Assembly (NCBI GenBank): GCA_013399895.1
Contig: VXBA01001027.1
Location: 1,072,374-1,136,373 of the forward strand
Origin: Serilophus lunatus
Lineage: Eukaryota; Chordata; Aves; Passeriformes; Eurylaimidae
DNA length: 64,000 bases
Direction: 5' to 3'
Each line of letters starts with the position of its first letter. The stretch's first letter is position 1. Shown here piece after piece: positions 1 to 12,400 of the stretch. The notes under the pieces were generated by a model. That model was not told the origin of the DNA, searched no databases, and was given only the letters and a program-made list of their open reading frames with translations. Made by a program: the position numbers and the translations under genes.

Positions 1-28
1 CAATTAAACAATTTTCCTGTTTTATCAG

Positions 29-142
29 TATCACCCAGCACATATTATTGCTGTTGAGTTTGCTGTGGGTGCCACAAACTGCTCTGCAGAAGAAGCTAAA
101 GTTAATGTGGGGGCTTGTCAGCTGCTGCCTGAGGATCAGTCT
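29..142 (+). CDS. AHSG: AHSG exon: cystatin domain 2, central strand segment
   Basis: 38 codons between a ...ttatcag acceptor and a GTGAGT donor, phase 0 at both ends. It has the pattern of the equivalent exons in FETUB (13920-14033) and HRG (30293-30409), with a conserved N-C-S glycosylation sequon and a later Cys. Confidence 0.88.
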
Positions 143-2101
143 GTGAGTATGCCAGCACCAACCCTGATCTTGCCAGCTCAGAGGCAGAGAAGCAGCATCA
201 TGCTGGGATGAACTCGCACTTGAGCTGGATCCTGTGGGGATCAAAGTGCAAGAGATGTATACCATCATGATATGCTTTTCAATATATCATTCCTAAAGCT
301 ATATCACACCTTTCTATTCTCTCTGAGGTATCTGGACTCAATTCTGATGAATTTGAATATATTTGAAAAAGGCTTGAGGACCAAAGTGTCCTTAAGAAAG
401 AATATTTTTAATTAACAGAAGATATATTATTGTTTACTCTCCTTAACATGAGCACTTGAGAAAATCAAGCTCTTCATACTGGACAGTACACAGACACATT
501 TTAAAAAAAAGTTCCAGTGCTGCCAGTGTGCTTTGTTCCGATATACAGGATCTTGAGAATTATACTGTATACTTTATCATGTTAAAATTCTTATGTTTCT
601 GATGAAAATGACTCCTAGGCAGTTTAGGGGTGGGAGCTTTTAACCTAGATTCTTATATATTCTTTCCCTTTCTCATATCCAGATATACAAAGGATCTTAC
701 TCTAGAATACAACAGTTTCACTTATTTATTGCTTATGCATTTAAAGAGCTTGCTGTTGAGCCCAATAGGGCTCAGATAAGACATGAGAACATGTAGCCAT
801 TTCTAAATGTGCTGAATTAAAAATTGTAATGCAGGCCCCCTCTATTTTCTAACTATTTTCTCTTGATTATGTTCTGCTTTGCCAGAATTTTGGTTTCTGC
901 ACAGGAACAGTGGTAAAAAGTCCCTCACAGGACTTAAATGTGGACTGCCAGTTGTATGGACATCAGGTACGAACTCCAGATATTCCCTTGCTTTTCAGAG
1001 TATTCTAGGCTACTAGTATTGTTACAGGCCATCACTCTTACTTCTTTCACTGTAGACTGATTAGCTGTCTGTGATAACTTGAGTTGAACTTTGCATCCTA
1101 AAAACCAAGGTAAGGTAGCTCCTGACTATCCCATGGATTTCTGTGCTGGGAATTATGTCACCTCTGCCATCCATGTTTGTGAGTTTGACCTTCTAACCAT
1201 CTGGGAGATTCACATGTCTAGTAGGGCAAAAGGAACCAAACCCTGCTCAGCTAGAGGAATGAGGCAGATAAACGTAAAACAGAAATGAGCATTGTGGTAG
1301 ATGAAATCAAAAGGGGCTTTCATTAGTCCTCAGACATGACTGAATTCCGGGGACCCTGACTTGCACTGTTATAGCAAGGGGAGGGAGGGAAACATGCACT
1401 AGACCTGAGTGATCTCCAGGTATTTTAGCCTACAACTGGCATGAGAAGGACTAGGTGGTGGCTGAGCACTTCTTATGGATCAGAGAGCTCTTGGTAACTC
1501 AATAGCAATTAGCTGTCTAGGAGGTATATGAAAGAAAGAATGAGACAGCTGGTCTTGACTGTTTTACCAGCTGTGCAAGCGCCCCTGAAAGTTCATGTAG
1601 CAGAGAATTTGGTGCTAATGATCCACTGGCTATAAAAAGTGTGTTCCCGGGTTTCTGCATATGGGTTCAAATGCAAATCAGACTTTTGTGATAGTCGGGA
1701 ACATTTGTACCTGAGTTGGAGGCCTATAGCTAGTTAGGAACAGGTTAACTAGTAAGATATCAATGACCTCTATGTCATAAGCCCCAAGTCACTGAAAACA
1801 AATACAGTCTGCTTTTCTTTTCCAGCCTGGAGTTACCTACATTCATCCAGGTCAAGATACATCAGCAGGACTGCCACCCAGTGCTGTTGGCTTCACAAAC
1901 CATAATCTCAGGCTTTCCCACCATAACCCTCTTGCATCTGAATCCAGCTCTTCAGAAATTTTTCGTTCTATGCTCCTGGCAAAACCTGTAACAAAGAGAG
2001 CAGTTGCAGAAGCTGCTCAGCATGACAAAGTACCTCGCCCAGTTGGCTTTGTGCCTCCTCCTCCTCCATGCCCCGGGAAGATTCGCCATTTCGATATCTA
2101 G
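29..2101 (+). CDS. AHSG: Fetuin-A (alpha-2-HS-glycoprotein), 3' part, last three coding exons
   Basis: Three exons, 29-142, 886-966 and 1826-2101, give the last 156 residues; the 5' part lies outside the window. Seen: the first two exons are the second half of cystatin domain 2, with a glycosylation sequon (N-C-S). The last exon is a Pro/Ser-rich tail ending in a Cys-Pro-Gly motif (Cys codon 2069-2071) followed by K-I-R-H-F near the stop. That tail closely resembles the mammalian fetuin-A C-terminus (Pro-rich, then C-P-G-x-I-R-H-F). Known for the family: a liver-secreted plasma protein that binds calcium phosphate and prevents ectopic calcification; the C-terminal Cys pairs with the first Cys of the mature chain. 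All junctions are phase 0 with GT-AG ends. It lies head-to-tail with FETUB, its closest paralogue. FETUB is the alternative identity, but a complete FETUB follows downstream. Confidence 0.9.
886..966 (+). CDS. AHSG: AHSG exon: cystatin domain 2, last segment
   Basis: 27 codons, opening N-F-G-F-C and holding a second Cys that would close the last cystatin disulfide. It matches the FETUB exon opening Q-K-G-F-C and the HRG exon opening Q-V-G-F-C. Donor GTACGA. Confidence 0.88.
1826..2101 (+). CDS. AHSG: AHSG terminal coding exon, Pro/Ser-rich tail
   Basis: 91 codons plus a TAG stop. It contains a run of five prolines followed by C-P-G-K-I-R-H-F, the fetuin-A terminal signature. The middle is Ser/His-rich and shows little conservation, as expected for this tail. 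Confidence 0.9.
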   Translation, partial: PGVTYIHPGQDTSAGLPPSAVGFTNHNLRLSHHNPLASESSSSEIFRSMLLAKPVTKRAVAEAAQHDKVPRPVGFVPPPPPCPGKIRHFDI

Positions 2102-2431
2102 GCTGGGTTAGACATGAAAGCAGTGTGCAGCAACAACATCAACACACAAATCACAACATCAAGTGCAAATAGGTGAGAACACTTGACTCTGAGCCCAAAT
2201 GATTTTTACCCTCCAGTGCTGTGGCAGGATCTTGCAAAGGCCTGCTCCAAAATATAGTAATTTCAACATATAGCAGTAGTTTTCACTACATGTTAGTTAA
2301 TACATTCCATTTATTAGTTAACTACATTCCTTAGTCAAAATACAGAAAATACTGTTTTAATGAGACTGCTGTAAGAGCTATACAACAATTGTAGCTTTGC
2401 AATAGAAACACCACACAAAAGGTTACTTCAC

Positions 2432-2437
2432 AATAAA
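2432..2437 (+). terminator. AHSG: AHSG polyadenylation signal AATAAA
   Basis: Canonical AATAAA 331 bases after the AHSG stop, followed by T/G-rich sequence. It is the first AATAAA on this strand after the stop, so the 3' UTR probably ends near 2455. Confidence 0.6.
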
Positions 2438-2455
2438 ATGTCCAATGCTTTGGTA

Positions 2456-5400
2456 CCTTCTATATGTATATATTTTCATTTAGTTGTGAAGTATCTCCTT
2501 CACAGCATTATGAGTCATATTCTGGGCTTGATTTCAAAAACAGTAAGCTCCTGCACTTCTCATCAGCTTCACTGGGATGTGTGGGTGCTGAGCACTGCGG
2601 AAAATCAGGTCAGTCCTTTCTTTTGATCACATATCAATAACACTGAAGAAGTGTCAGGAAAAAATGTATTTTTCCTTTCCACCTGTAATGTTTCCTAGCA
2701 TGTATCTACTTCTAATATACACCAGAAGTACCTCAAGACTTTTGGATGTGGCATAAGAGCATCCATGTCTATGAAAAGAACAGAGAATCACGACACATTC
2801 ATTGCTGGCAGGCTGAAAGCATCAATCCTTGCAGCCAATTACATATGTATTGTCTGTCTTCCAGCAGACACACAGGTGCAGTATGATCATGGGGTCCTGT
2901 ATGGCCTGTGTGCATATGAGGAAATGGCAGTTCAAGGGAATAAAAAATATACTGCAGAAACATATCTCATATAACAGGACCCAGACGGTGCTGGCAATTT
3001 ACCATTGTCCTAGCAGTCAAATCTTCCCTGAATTTCTGGTGCATGTTAGAGGCAAAATCTATTCTAGGTAGAGGATTAATAAGGGGCTGGGGCCAGAAGG
3101 ATCTTTACTGCCAGCCAGACTGGAATTCTGCAGGCCCTGGGGAGCAGTTTCAAAGACAGTCATGAATCTTTAACCAGGAACAGCACTTGCTACAAGATAA
3201 TTATCATGCAGGCAGCAAAAATTGCAGAACACGTCATTTCTGAACTGTTTCAAATAACCTATTCCATTCTTCTAGTTACAACCTTCCAGTATTCAGTAAG
3301 CAACACAACTTGCTCTCGGTGATAGTGCAACAGGTCATGTGACAGAAATGTTCTGCTCTGCTGTGTCACTGGGGAAGGGAAAAGCTGGAGGCACTTGCAC
3401 CAGTGCTTCAGCTGGGTGTGTGGAGAGGAAAGAAAAAAGGAAGTCAGCCCAGACTCTATAAACCATAGTTTAATGCAATGGCAGCACACTGGGATCAAGT
3501 TCTGCCCGTGAAGGCAGAAGAAGATCTCACATTCCAAAGCAAATGCTGAGTTTTGCAAGAAATGTGTTGCAGGCAATTGCACCGGTCACTGCCAGTCAAT
3601 TACTCAGGGATTTTTTGCTTCTCTGTAAAGCAATTACTCCAGTATATTCTGCTGTGCCCTCAAAAAGTGCTGGAACTAAGCTGTAGAAATTTCTTGATGT
3701 GGTAAGATAGGTGTTCTCTCACCTCACTGCATGAGACACAGTACGATCTAGTATGATCTGCATTGCTATAACACCAGATGCATGAGACTTCTTAAAACTA
3801 AGAATCACCTTAACTAAATCATACAAATTATCTTATATATAATGAAGAAGGCACTAAGTTATAGAGAAGATTTAAAAGGCAGAAGTTATAGAGAAGACAC
3901 ATAGTGTTTTCCAGGCTTGGAAAATTATCTGATTGTAAAATCAGTATGTTTATAAAAGGAATCCCTGCCCATGGGGATCTCTGAACTCTAGAAATTTTGC
4001 ATTTTCTTGTTGCCTTTTCTATTGGCACAATGCAAAGAAATGTAGCAGAAACATCTGTGGCCCCCATACTTCACAGATGTTCTCTTACACCAACCAGTCC
4101 ATTGTTTCTTAAAACAGAAAGAAAAAAACCCAGAATTTCTCTGTGCATTACAGTTGGTAGCTGTACTTATCGTCTTTCTCCTTAACACTTGCCCTCTTAA
4201 GGGCACGTTGTGCCCCCTTACAGATATGTTTTCTATGACTGTTTTGAAGCAATCACTTTTTCTCCCCCCAGTATAGCCCCATATTCATGCATTTGGGCCT
4301 TAGTAACAGATTTAGCATTTAATAATAGATTGTCCAGGCAATGAGAACTATGCAGTTGTGATACATAAAATACAAATGCCTCCTCCCTTGAAATGCAGCA
4401 TGAAAGGTTTTGCCAGGTCTGCATCGCTGGCTGACAATGTTTTTCAGCTTTTCCAAACCCCATTTTGCAAAAGCATATGTACTTCATGTGCTGCTTTGGC
4501 TGGACATGCTCAGACTTCCCAGCTATGTCCGTGTTTTGAGGTCAGCTACTTCAACAAGGAATTTTTTTCCTTTCCAGTTAGAGGAAGAATACAAAGAACA
4601 GAGTCAGGGATATAACAATTCCCTATTATAAGAAGCACCAACACAGCCAGCACTAACTGGCACCCATCTCCATAGAAATGCCATGCACTGTAAGGATAAA
4701 GAAAATGAGTTATTATTCTTTAGCCACAGGGGAAGCATCCCCAGGCACAAGGAACAATGTGAGCGAGTCTGCATTGCTGCTTCTGCTGTTCCTGTACTAT
4801 GGCTACAGCAGTGTTTCTCAATATTCACCCCTTGTATCCCTTCCATCCATAATACAGGCCGTACATTATCCCTCATCCTGAATTTGGAAAGCAACTGGGG
4901 ACACAGGAGTGGGTTCATTCTGGCAGCCATGTGCCCCTTCTGTCTTGCTATCTGTGTTTTGCACCTCTGCCACCAAACAAAGTCTTCTTAGAAGAGTTTC
5001 AGCCCCAGTGCTACCAGATCTGGTATGTGTAATCCTTCCCAGGTTCCTATGGACCTTCCCTGCGACAGGTTCTGCTGTCTCCCAGAGGAACATGCTTTGA
5101 ACACTGTTGGGCTAGTAAAAAAAGTGACAATATATACATTTTTAATGAGCCCAAACTTTACAGTAGTATTGAACAGAGACAATTCATGCCCTTCACTTGT
5201 ATTTTTCCTTCCTCATTCCCATACAACCCTCAAATCTAAAGGTACTTGGTGTCTTCCAGCAAACAGCTGTGATCAGAGAGTCCCATGACAGAAAATGAGA
5301 GTCAGGGAAATGGTAACCCAGCTTCTGATATCCTTCAAGGTGAAATACTGCAGAATTGCCCCTTTGCAGAAAACCAGTGACATTCACTGGGATCCTCCTC

Positions 5401-6100
5401 AAGTAATGGTTGTTGTTACTTCTCCAGATCTTCAATATAACAGCCACTTGTAAAGCTATTCCCCCTTGTCTCTAGCATGGAGTTCCTGACAGGTTACTCA
5501 CAAGGTACACTGCTGTCATTTCAAACTAAAGTTTCTCCAGGCAGAATTTTCCATGACCCTTGAGGGGTCTCAGTATCTCAAAGGGGTACCATTCATCTGT
5601 AGATATGCAGCTGAATAGAAATGCTCACAGAATAAATCCAAAGCAAGCTTTCTATAACAATCAAACTGCATAGAGTCAATATATTTGTTTACAACTGGCA
5701 TTTAACAAAGACAAAGTACAAAATCAGTCAACCTTGTGGCACTTATCCATTCCCTGATCGAATTACTGAGACCTTTGTCGTTGCCTCCTTATATGGAAGA
5801 ACTGGATCACTGACAGAACAGAGGATGGAGCCAGATCTGTCCTGCACATAGACTTATTTAAGCAAATCTTGTTTCTTCAGGAAGCAGCTTTGTGTTTGTA
5901 TTGTCGTCCCTTCCCATAAGGTCAAATTTGCATGATCTGCCCGGAGAAGTCTGAACTGGAGATGGAAAGATAGAAGGAGAAAGTGCTATCTGATCTCAGA
6001 GGGAGTGACAACACTTCTGCAAAACTTTGTAATCATTGACATAGTGTTTGCTTTTGCAGCTGTAGGTTGCATGCTCAGTATGTAATAAAAAGGAGTCACA
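2456..6100. other. Intergenic region AHSG-FETUB
   Basis: About 3.6 kb without a supportable gene. Open frames here are short, overlap on both strands, and none looks like an exon of the cystatin family. The FETUB promoter should lie at the right end. Confidence 0.6.
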
Positions 6101-6101
6101 A

Positions 6102-6110
6102 ATTTATAAA
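6102..6110 (+). promoter_or_regulatory. FETUB: TATA-like box of FETUB
   Basis: A TTTATAAAG motif sits about 105 bases before the FETUB ATG, which would put a start site near 6130-6135 and give a 5' UTR of about 80 bases. The placement is plausible, but no transcript evidence is available here. Confidence 0.4.
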
Positions 6111-6210
6111 GAGAGCCGGCACCACTACAGAAGTCGGCGATTTCACTCAAGTCTCAGCCCCTCCATCCTGACTGACCGTTCTGATCTGCTGCACTGGCTC
6201 TTTAAGCAAA

Positions 6211-6432
6211 ATGGCTTGGCTTGTTCCGATGCTCTTTGGCATCCAGGCGCTTTGTTCCTGCGCTGCCTCCCCCACTCCCAGCGGAGCAGCGGCCGCAGTG
6301 CTCTCCCCGCGCTGCGATGACACCGCGGTAGAAGAGGCTGCAGACCTGGCTCTTCGCCAGATCAATGCTGACCGGGAAGAGGGCTACATACTCAGCCTCT
6401 ACCGAATTTCCAGCGTGCGAGAACAACGTCAG
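6211..6432 (+). CDS. FETUB: FETUB exon 1: signal peptide and start of cystatin 1
   Basis: 74 codons, donor GTAAGT. The ATG opens a hydrophobic Ala/Leu/Cys-rich leader of about 20 residues. The first Cys of the mature chain (residue 35) is the expected partner of the C-terminal Cys. The exon is GC-richer than its surroundings, with several CpGs. Confidence 0.9.
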
Positions 6433-9400
6433 GTAAGTTACCTTCTTGTTCTGTATCAGTTTCTTCTGTGAAGAGCCCTATATCTATCACTAATCCCTGG
6501 AAATATCTATTTAAACTAAGAAATACTTCAAAAGGCAAATGTAAAGTTCCACTTGCAGGACTCCAGAGGCCATGTCAACTTTATGCACAGATGACTAGAA
6601 ACAGTTTCGTCACCACTGTGGGCAATTAGAGAGCAAATCTCAGCCATGACTCTCTACTGCCTGTCCCTGGAATAGCTCCAGGCATCAGTTCAAATTTGAT
6701 ATGAAACACCACTACTCTGATTTAATTTCATTTTACACCTTCCTCCCACTGCCTTGAGCAGTTGGAGTGCAAAGGCTGTTAAGTCATCGTGTGTTTTGCA
6801 CAAAAGATGTGAGCACTAACAGGTGTAAACACATCCCGCTTGGGACCAGGGAATTCTTTTACAGACCTCTAAAAGATGACTCATTCTCCAGAAGAAACCT
6901 GAAACCAGTTCAAATGCAAAAAATACACTGCAAATACCTATGGAATATCACTTACATTTCCTGAAGTATCTTGTTTCTCTATGTGTGCTTAATTTATCAC
7001 TATTTTGTGTTACAATAGCTGAATCTACTGGCTCTAGTTAGGGACAGCCTGAAATGAGCACAAGGCCCACAACAGATAAGGCACAGTGGAAACATGCTAC
7101 TAACATTCCCTGCAATGCCCACTCACTTCCCATGAGCTTATCTGAAAGGCTGAGCTCTGAACTCCTAAAGAAAACCAGGCTCGTTGCCAGATATTTAAAG
7201 ATCTGTACTGGCAAGGGTATGACACTCCTTCCTGCTGCTCTTACAAGGACATGGTTTCTGCAGACACCCTGTGGCCTCCAGCAACCCGAGACCTCCTGGC
7301 TAAAGGTGCCCACTCTGCTGTGCTGTGCACTATGTTCTCCTTTGTTACTGCTTTGTTAGGTGACAGAATGTGCCCAACTAAGCGACTGGATCAGATCTCT
7401 TCAGAATTTTTCCACAAGATGCCTCTGAGTTGGCTCAGAACCCACATCACCAGTCATGGAGTTCAGTACTCAGACCCCCTGTTCTGGGGCTGTTTCCTAC
7501 TGATAATAATAAAGTTCCCCTATGACTCTAATGGGCCAAGTGGGTGCAGATATGCCGTAAACCATTCACCTCCTTGTTTGTCCCTTCACTTGTGCCAAGC
7601 ATATCTCAGTATAGAAGAATTTTGATCCTTGTTTGTTATTTGGTCTGTCACTTAATTCCCTAGAGGCTTAACTTAATGCTTTAGAGCAAGCACACTTTGT
7701 TCATTTGGAGGTTTAATTTACTTTCATTATTATTTTTTTTAATCTATGCTCATCCTGTAAATAATGTATTTCAAGACATTGCAATGACAAACTAGACAAT
7801 CTTTTGTCCCATTTTGCTGCTGCTGGAAGTGAGTACATAAGGAGCAGTCAGGCATGTCAGGAGGGTTTATGGATAGTAACTGTCTTGGAGCACTTCCCAT
7901 TCCTCTCAAACAACTAAAGAAATCTTTCGTTTTTTACGTCAGTGGTCCTTACTCCCACTTCTTAACCACTATGAGGATAAAAACATTTTCTAACTTACTT
8001 CAAATTCAAATCTGCCCTTAAGCAACCCATGATTCAGTTTTCCTCTAATTGAAACTAATGAGCCATCTGCTAATAACTTACATGGAAGTAGGACAGAGCT
8101 TACTTTCATACAAGATACTCATTATTAACTTCACTGACAGACACTTAACCAAAATTACAAAACATGCCAAAATATTTCTTTGCCTTGCACCAGGTCATCC
8201 TGCTGCTGCATCTCTTCTGGCTCCCAGGCTGCCCAGCACGCATTGCAGCCTGGCACCAGCAGTGCTGAGGAAGGGATCTTTTTGGCAACACAGAAAAGAT
8301 ACAGAAGTTTTAATTCAATATTAAGAAGATATCAAAAAGCCTTTGCATAATGGTCTTCTAATGAAAATTAAAATAGGGATGATTAAACACTCAGTGATCT
8401 GCTGAGCTCTAAATAAGCCCCAAATTATCCTTTCCCCAGTGGAGTGTGATACATACAGAAGCAGGTAGACCAAAAAATATGTAGATTTTATAATAACCTC
8501 ATCTGCTTATATAGAGCTGATATTATACAAGAGAGCTACAGGCAACAAGAAATACAGTTTGGTCTGCCCTCATTGCATTTAGTGTTTCCAAGATCACCAA
8601 GCTTTACAATAAGTATTCATGATACAGGAAACTCATGTCATACCAAACACATATAAGACTATTTCTTTAATGAGGTATGCATGTGCTTTTGCCTTCAAAA
8701 TACCATAACAAGCAACTTGAAAGCTCAAGTCACCTGTTCCAACTATGGGATTCCTTAGAGATACATCTTTTTCTTGGCTATTTCTTCATTCAGAAGAGTC
8801 CTAGTTATGTTTGATTTGTTTGGGTTTTTTCTCATAGAGGATATATTTAAAGTTACAAGCTTTTACCAAATGCTGCATTACTCAAAATCACATTTTCAGC
8901 AAACAGCAATTCCTCTTTGACAGGTCTTACTTTTTGTTTACTTATTTAAGTGATATTAGCTATCATATTAAGGAGACATATCATTGTGGTATTTAAATAC
9001 CTTGTGGGTAAACAGAAAGTTATGATTATTTCCTTCCACAGAAGAATCTATGCAGCCAGGTGTGGGGATACTGCTGTGCCACCTTGCACAGTGCTGCTGA
9101 ACCTCAGCATCACTCTTTGTCAAAATACCTTTTGATCTTTTCACAGCCTTCAAATTGACATTTATAATTAAACCTCAGGATTAGTGTAGGCAAACCCTGA
9201 GAGCAAGGCATTACTGTATTACCTCACAGAACACTCAGAGAAAAAAGGGGATGATATGAAAATACAAAAAGAATCATAGAAAGCATGAGAAGTTGCATAT
9301 ATAAGAATAGAACTTAGAGACAAAGCTAACAAAACAATTTAATCACTCTTTATTTTCTATTAGTTTTGTTCTTCTATATTTAAGAGATTTAGTATTACAA

Positions 9401-12400
9401 GTAGATATAGAGTAGAGCTTACATAAAATCACCATCCCATAGATCTCTATAGTGCATGATCAAAATAGTTTGTATTCCTTGATCTCGTCAGAACTCAAGA
9501 ACAGATACCTCTTAGTGGTTTTCTAAGCTGTATAAAACCAAAAAAAGCCATCAGTACTGCAGCCTTTAGGTGCCCTATTGACTGGTCTTTAGTCATTATT
9601 CAACAGAAACCAAAACTAAAGCCAAAATCATACAGATACTGGCCCAGACTGCTACATTGCCCCATTTTATGTTTTCTCCATAAACCAGTGAAATCAGTCA
9701 GGGATGAATGAATACAGTTCTCATTCAGCTTTGTTTTCTCTCACTCTTCAGCAAAGACATAATCTCAGTCTAAACACGCAGCTAACACTCACTTCTAAGT
9801 TCTTTAGGATGTATAAATGACAGCTGCCTTCTTTCTAGCTTTCCACTGAAGATATAAATAAAACATTATCCTACTAAGCTGTATCCTTGATAAATATGCT
9901 GTAAAGGTGTTTACCCATATCTACAGTGGAAGCAGAACAAAGAGCTGCACGATGCAGCATCTCATCTTTCTGCACCACATGATATAATCACTGGATATAC
10001 AGAGCTATACTTTTAATCCTTCCTTCCTCTTGCATGGAAAGATGTTTGCCCAAAAGTTGAGCCTGAACTGCTTTTGCACCTTGTGCTGCAGTGAACTGAA
10101 TAAAGGTTTCTGAGCTTAAGCACAGGCTCAGAACTCAAGCACAGGACTGAAGCTTTAAGTGAGTCCTCATGGAAATGCAAGGGTCTCTCAGAGCACTCTC
10201 TGAGAACTGAGAGAATATTTAAGTTGTCCGCATTAACACTGTCCATCACCTCTTTGTGGCAAGTGCAAAGCATCCATACTTGAAAAACATACTACTCTAA
10301 GAAATAAGATACTTCTGTTTCTAATGCCTTCTGGGAAAGTTCCATGTTGGCAGGTTTTTTATTAGTTGTGGTATTGTCTCACTCTAATTGCAGGCAAAAT
10401 AACCTATCTTTCAAATCTGATAATAAAATGTAGTTGACAATGAAAACATCATCATGTTTAGTCCTTATTCTTGGGTTCTGGTTGGTACCAGAACCAGAAG
10501 GATAATACTGACTAAATGGCTGTTCTTTAGTTAAAGCTGGCTTGATGCATGACCAAGCCTGTTTTAACAGGGCCTGAATTTCACTAGATTTGCCACTTTT
10601 GTCCCCCAGAATGTTCAGTTTTCTGGATATCTATGCATCCCATCTATGTGTTTTCTGTTTCTCCATCTCTCCTTTTTATGTGTCCCTACTTTGTTCAGTA
10701 CAAACTGGGATGTGACTCTTTTGTTGCTTGTTTTCAGGAGATCATTGGTTCTGTCTTCTATCTCATCCTCGATGTAGTAGATACTGAATGCCATGTACTC
10801 AGCAAAAAGTTGTGGAAGAACTGTAAGACCAGACCTTCTCATTCAACTGTAAGGATTTTATTTTCCTATTTAATCTCAGATATGCCTAATTACTACTGAT
10901 GACAGCAAAATCCCTACACATACATTTTTAGTGAACAACACAGCTTAGAAGAAATCAAACCCCATTTTTTAAGGTTCACAGTTTTACTCTGTACATTTGA
11001 ATCAGTTTATAGACTGGTAAGATTTATTTTAAAAATGAAAATTAAGTTTTCAACCAGAGCTAATAAGCAGACCACACTAAATAGCCTTGCTAGGACACTA
11101 TTTAGAATAATGGTTTACTCTTTATAGCAACTTTGTAAGAGTTTATTTTAAAGGCAGCCTCTGTCAAGAAGGGAATAAAAGAAGCTCACTTTTATATAAC
11201 ATGGTTTTTGGTTTAGTTTAATTCCACTTTTATTCTGACAACTTTTACAAAGTTGCACTGAAAAAAGAGGAAAATGAAAGCTCAGCAAGATAAGCTGCAA
11301 AACCAGAAAGTGTTCTAAGACTGTTGCTACAGGTGACCAAAATGATTCTAAAGAAGTGAAAAAAACCCACTTATAAAATGAAGAATGACGAGAAAGAAGT
11401 TTCATATGAAAAGAAAGAAGTTATGATTAAATTGTCCTGGACTGCTTCTAAGGTCAATCAATTTTAACTTTTAAATGAAAAGCTAGGAAAAAAAGAAAAA
11501 AGGGTTCTGCTCACTTCTCATTACAGTGTTTTCAGCAGGAAAATGGTGCAAAGCCTATATGGTCGATATGGCTGCAGTGAAGCCAAGAAATGTATGTCCA
11601 GAGGCCTTGATCACACATATAGCAGTATTTAAGAAGCTCTCAGAAAATATACTTTCAGCTCTTAAATATAAAGGCACAATGAATATTAATAGATCAGTAG
11701 GGGTTTTTTCTGCCATAAAGTCAGAGTGGTTTTTGTGTGCAAGGGTGACCCTACTGTGACACAAAGCTGGTTTAGAGTCCTTCATTCCACTCTACCCATG
11801 ATTTTAGGGAGAAAGGGGAAAGTGGAAGACAGGTGACTGGATCCAGACACCCTGAGCCATCTCCAGGTTTAAGCTGTCTGGGTTCTGGACATAGACCCAG
11901 CTCTCAGGGCAGAGGTTTGGCCAGCAAAAGCACCCTGTGACATTTTAGCACTTCTCAACTGACCAAAGAGTGGCCCTGCAGACAAACCCTGCACCTGTAT
12001 AGCTCAAAATTACACCAGGGGATTATCTGGACTTCTATTTCTAAAGGAGATGCTTAGAAATGGCTTTCATTGCCATTTGAGTACTAACAAAACTTTTGTC
12101 TTGAAAAGAATTTCATGACTTGCAAGAAGAAAAGGAACCACTCACTGTCTAGGTACAGGATGAATAGTGCAAAGGATGCAGTATTAATTGGTTTTAAATG
12201 TTTACATTATTTTAGGTTTATGGTCAATGCAAAGCAATTATCTACATTAATAAGGCAAGAAATATTGCTCATCTGAATTCTTATGAGTGCACTTTACAAC
12301 CAGGTACGTCTTTAACACACTCTTTATAAAAAGGACTGGAAAAACATTCTTTGACAAATAAGCATTCATTAATTTAAATTTTAATTGTAATTATGACACC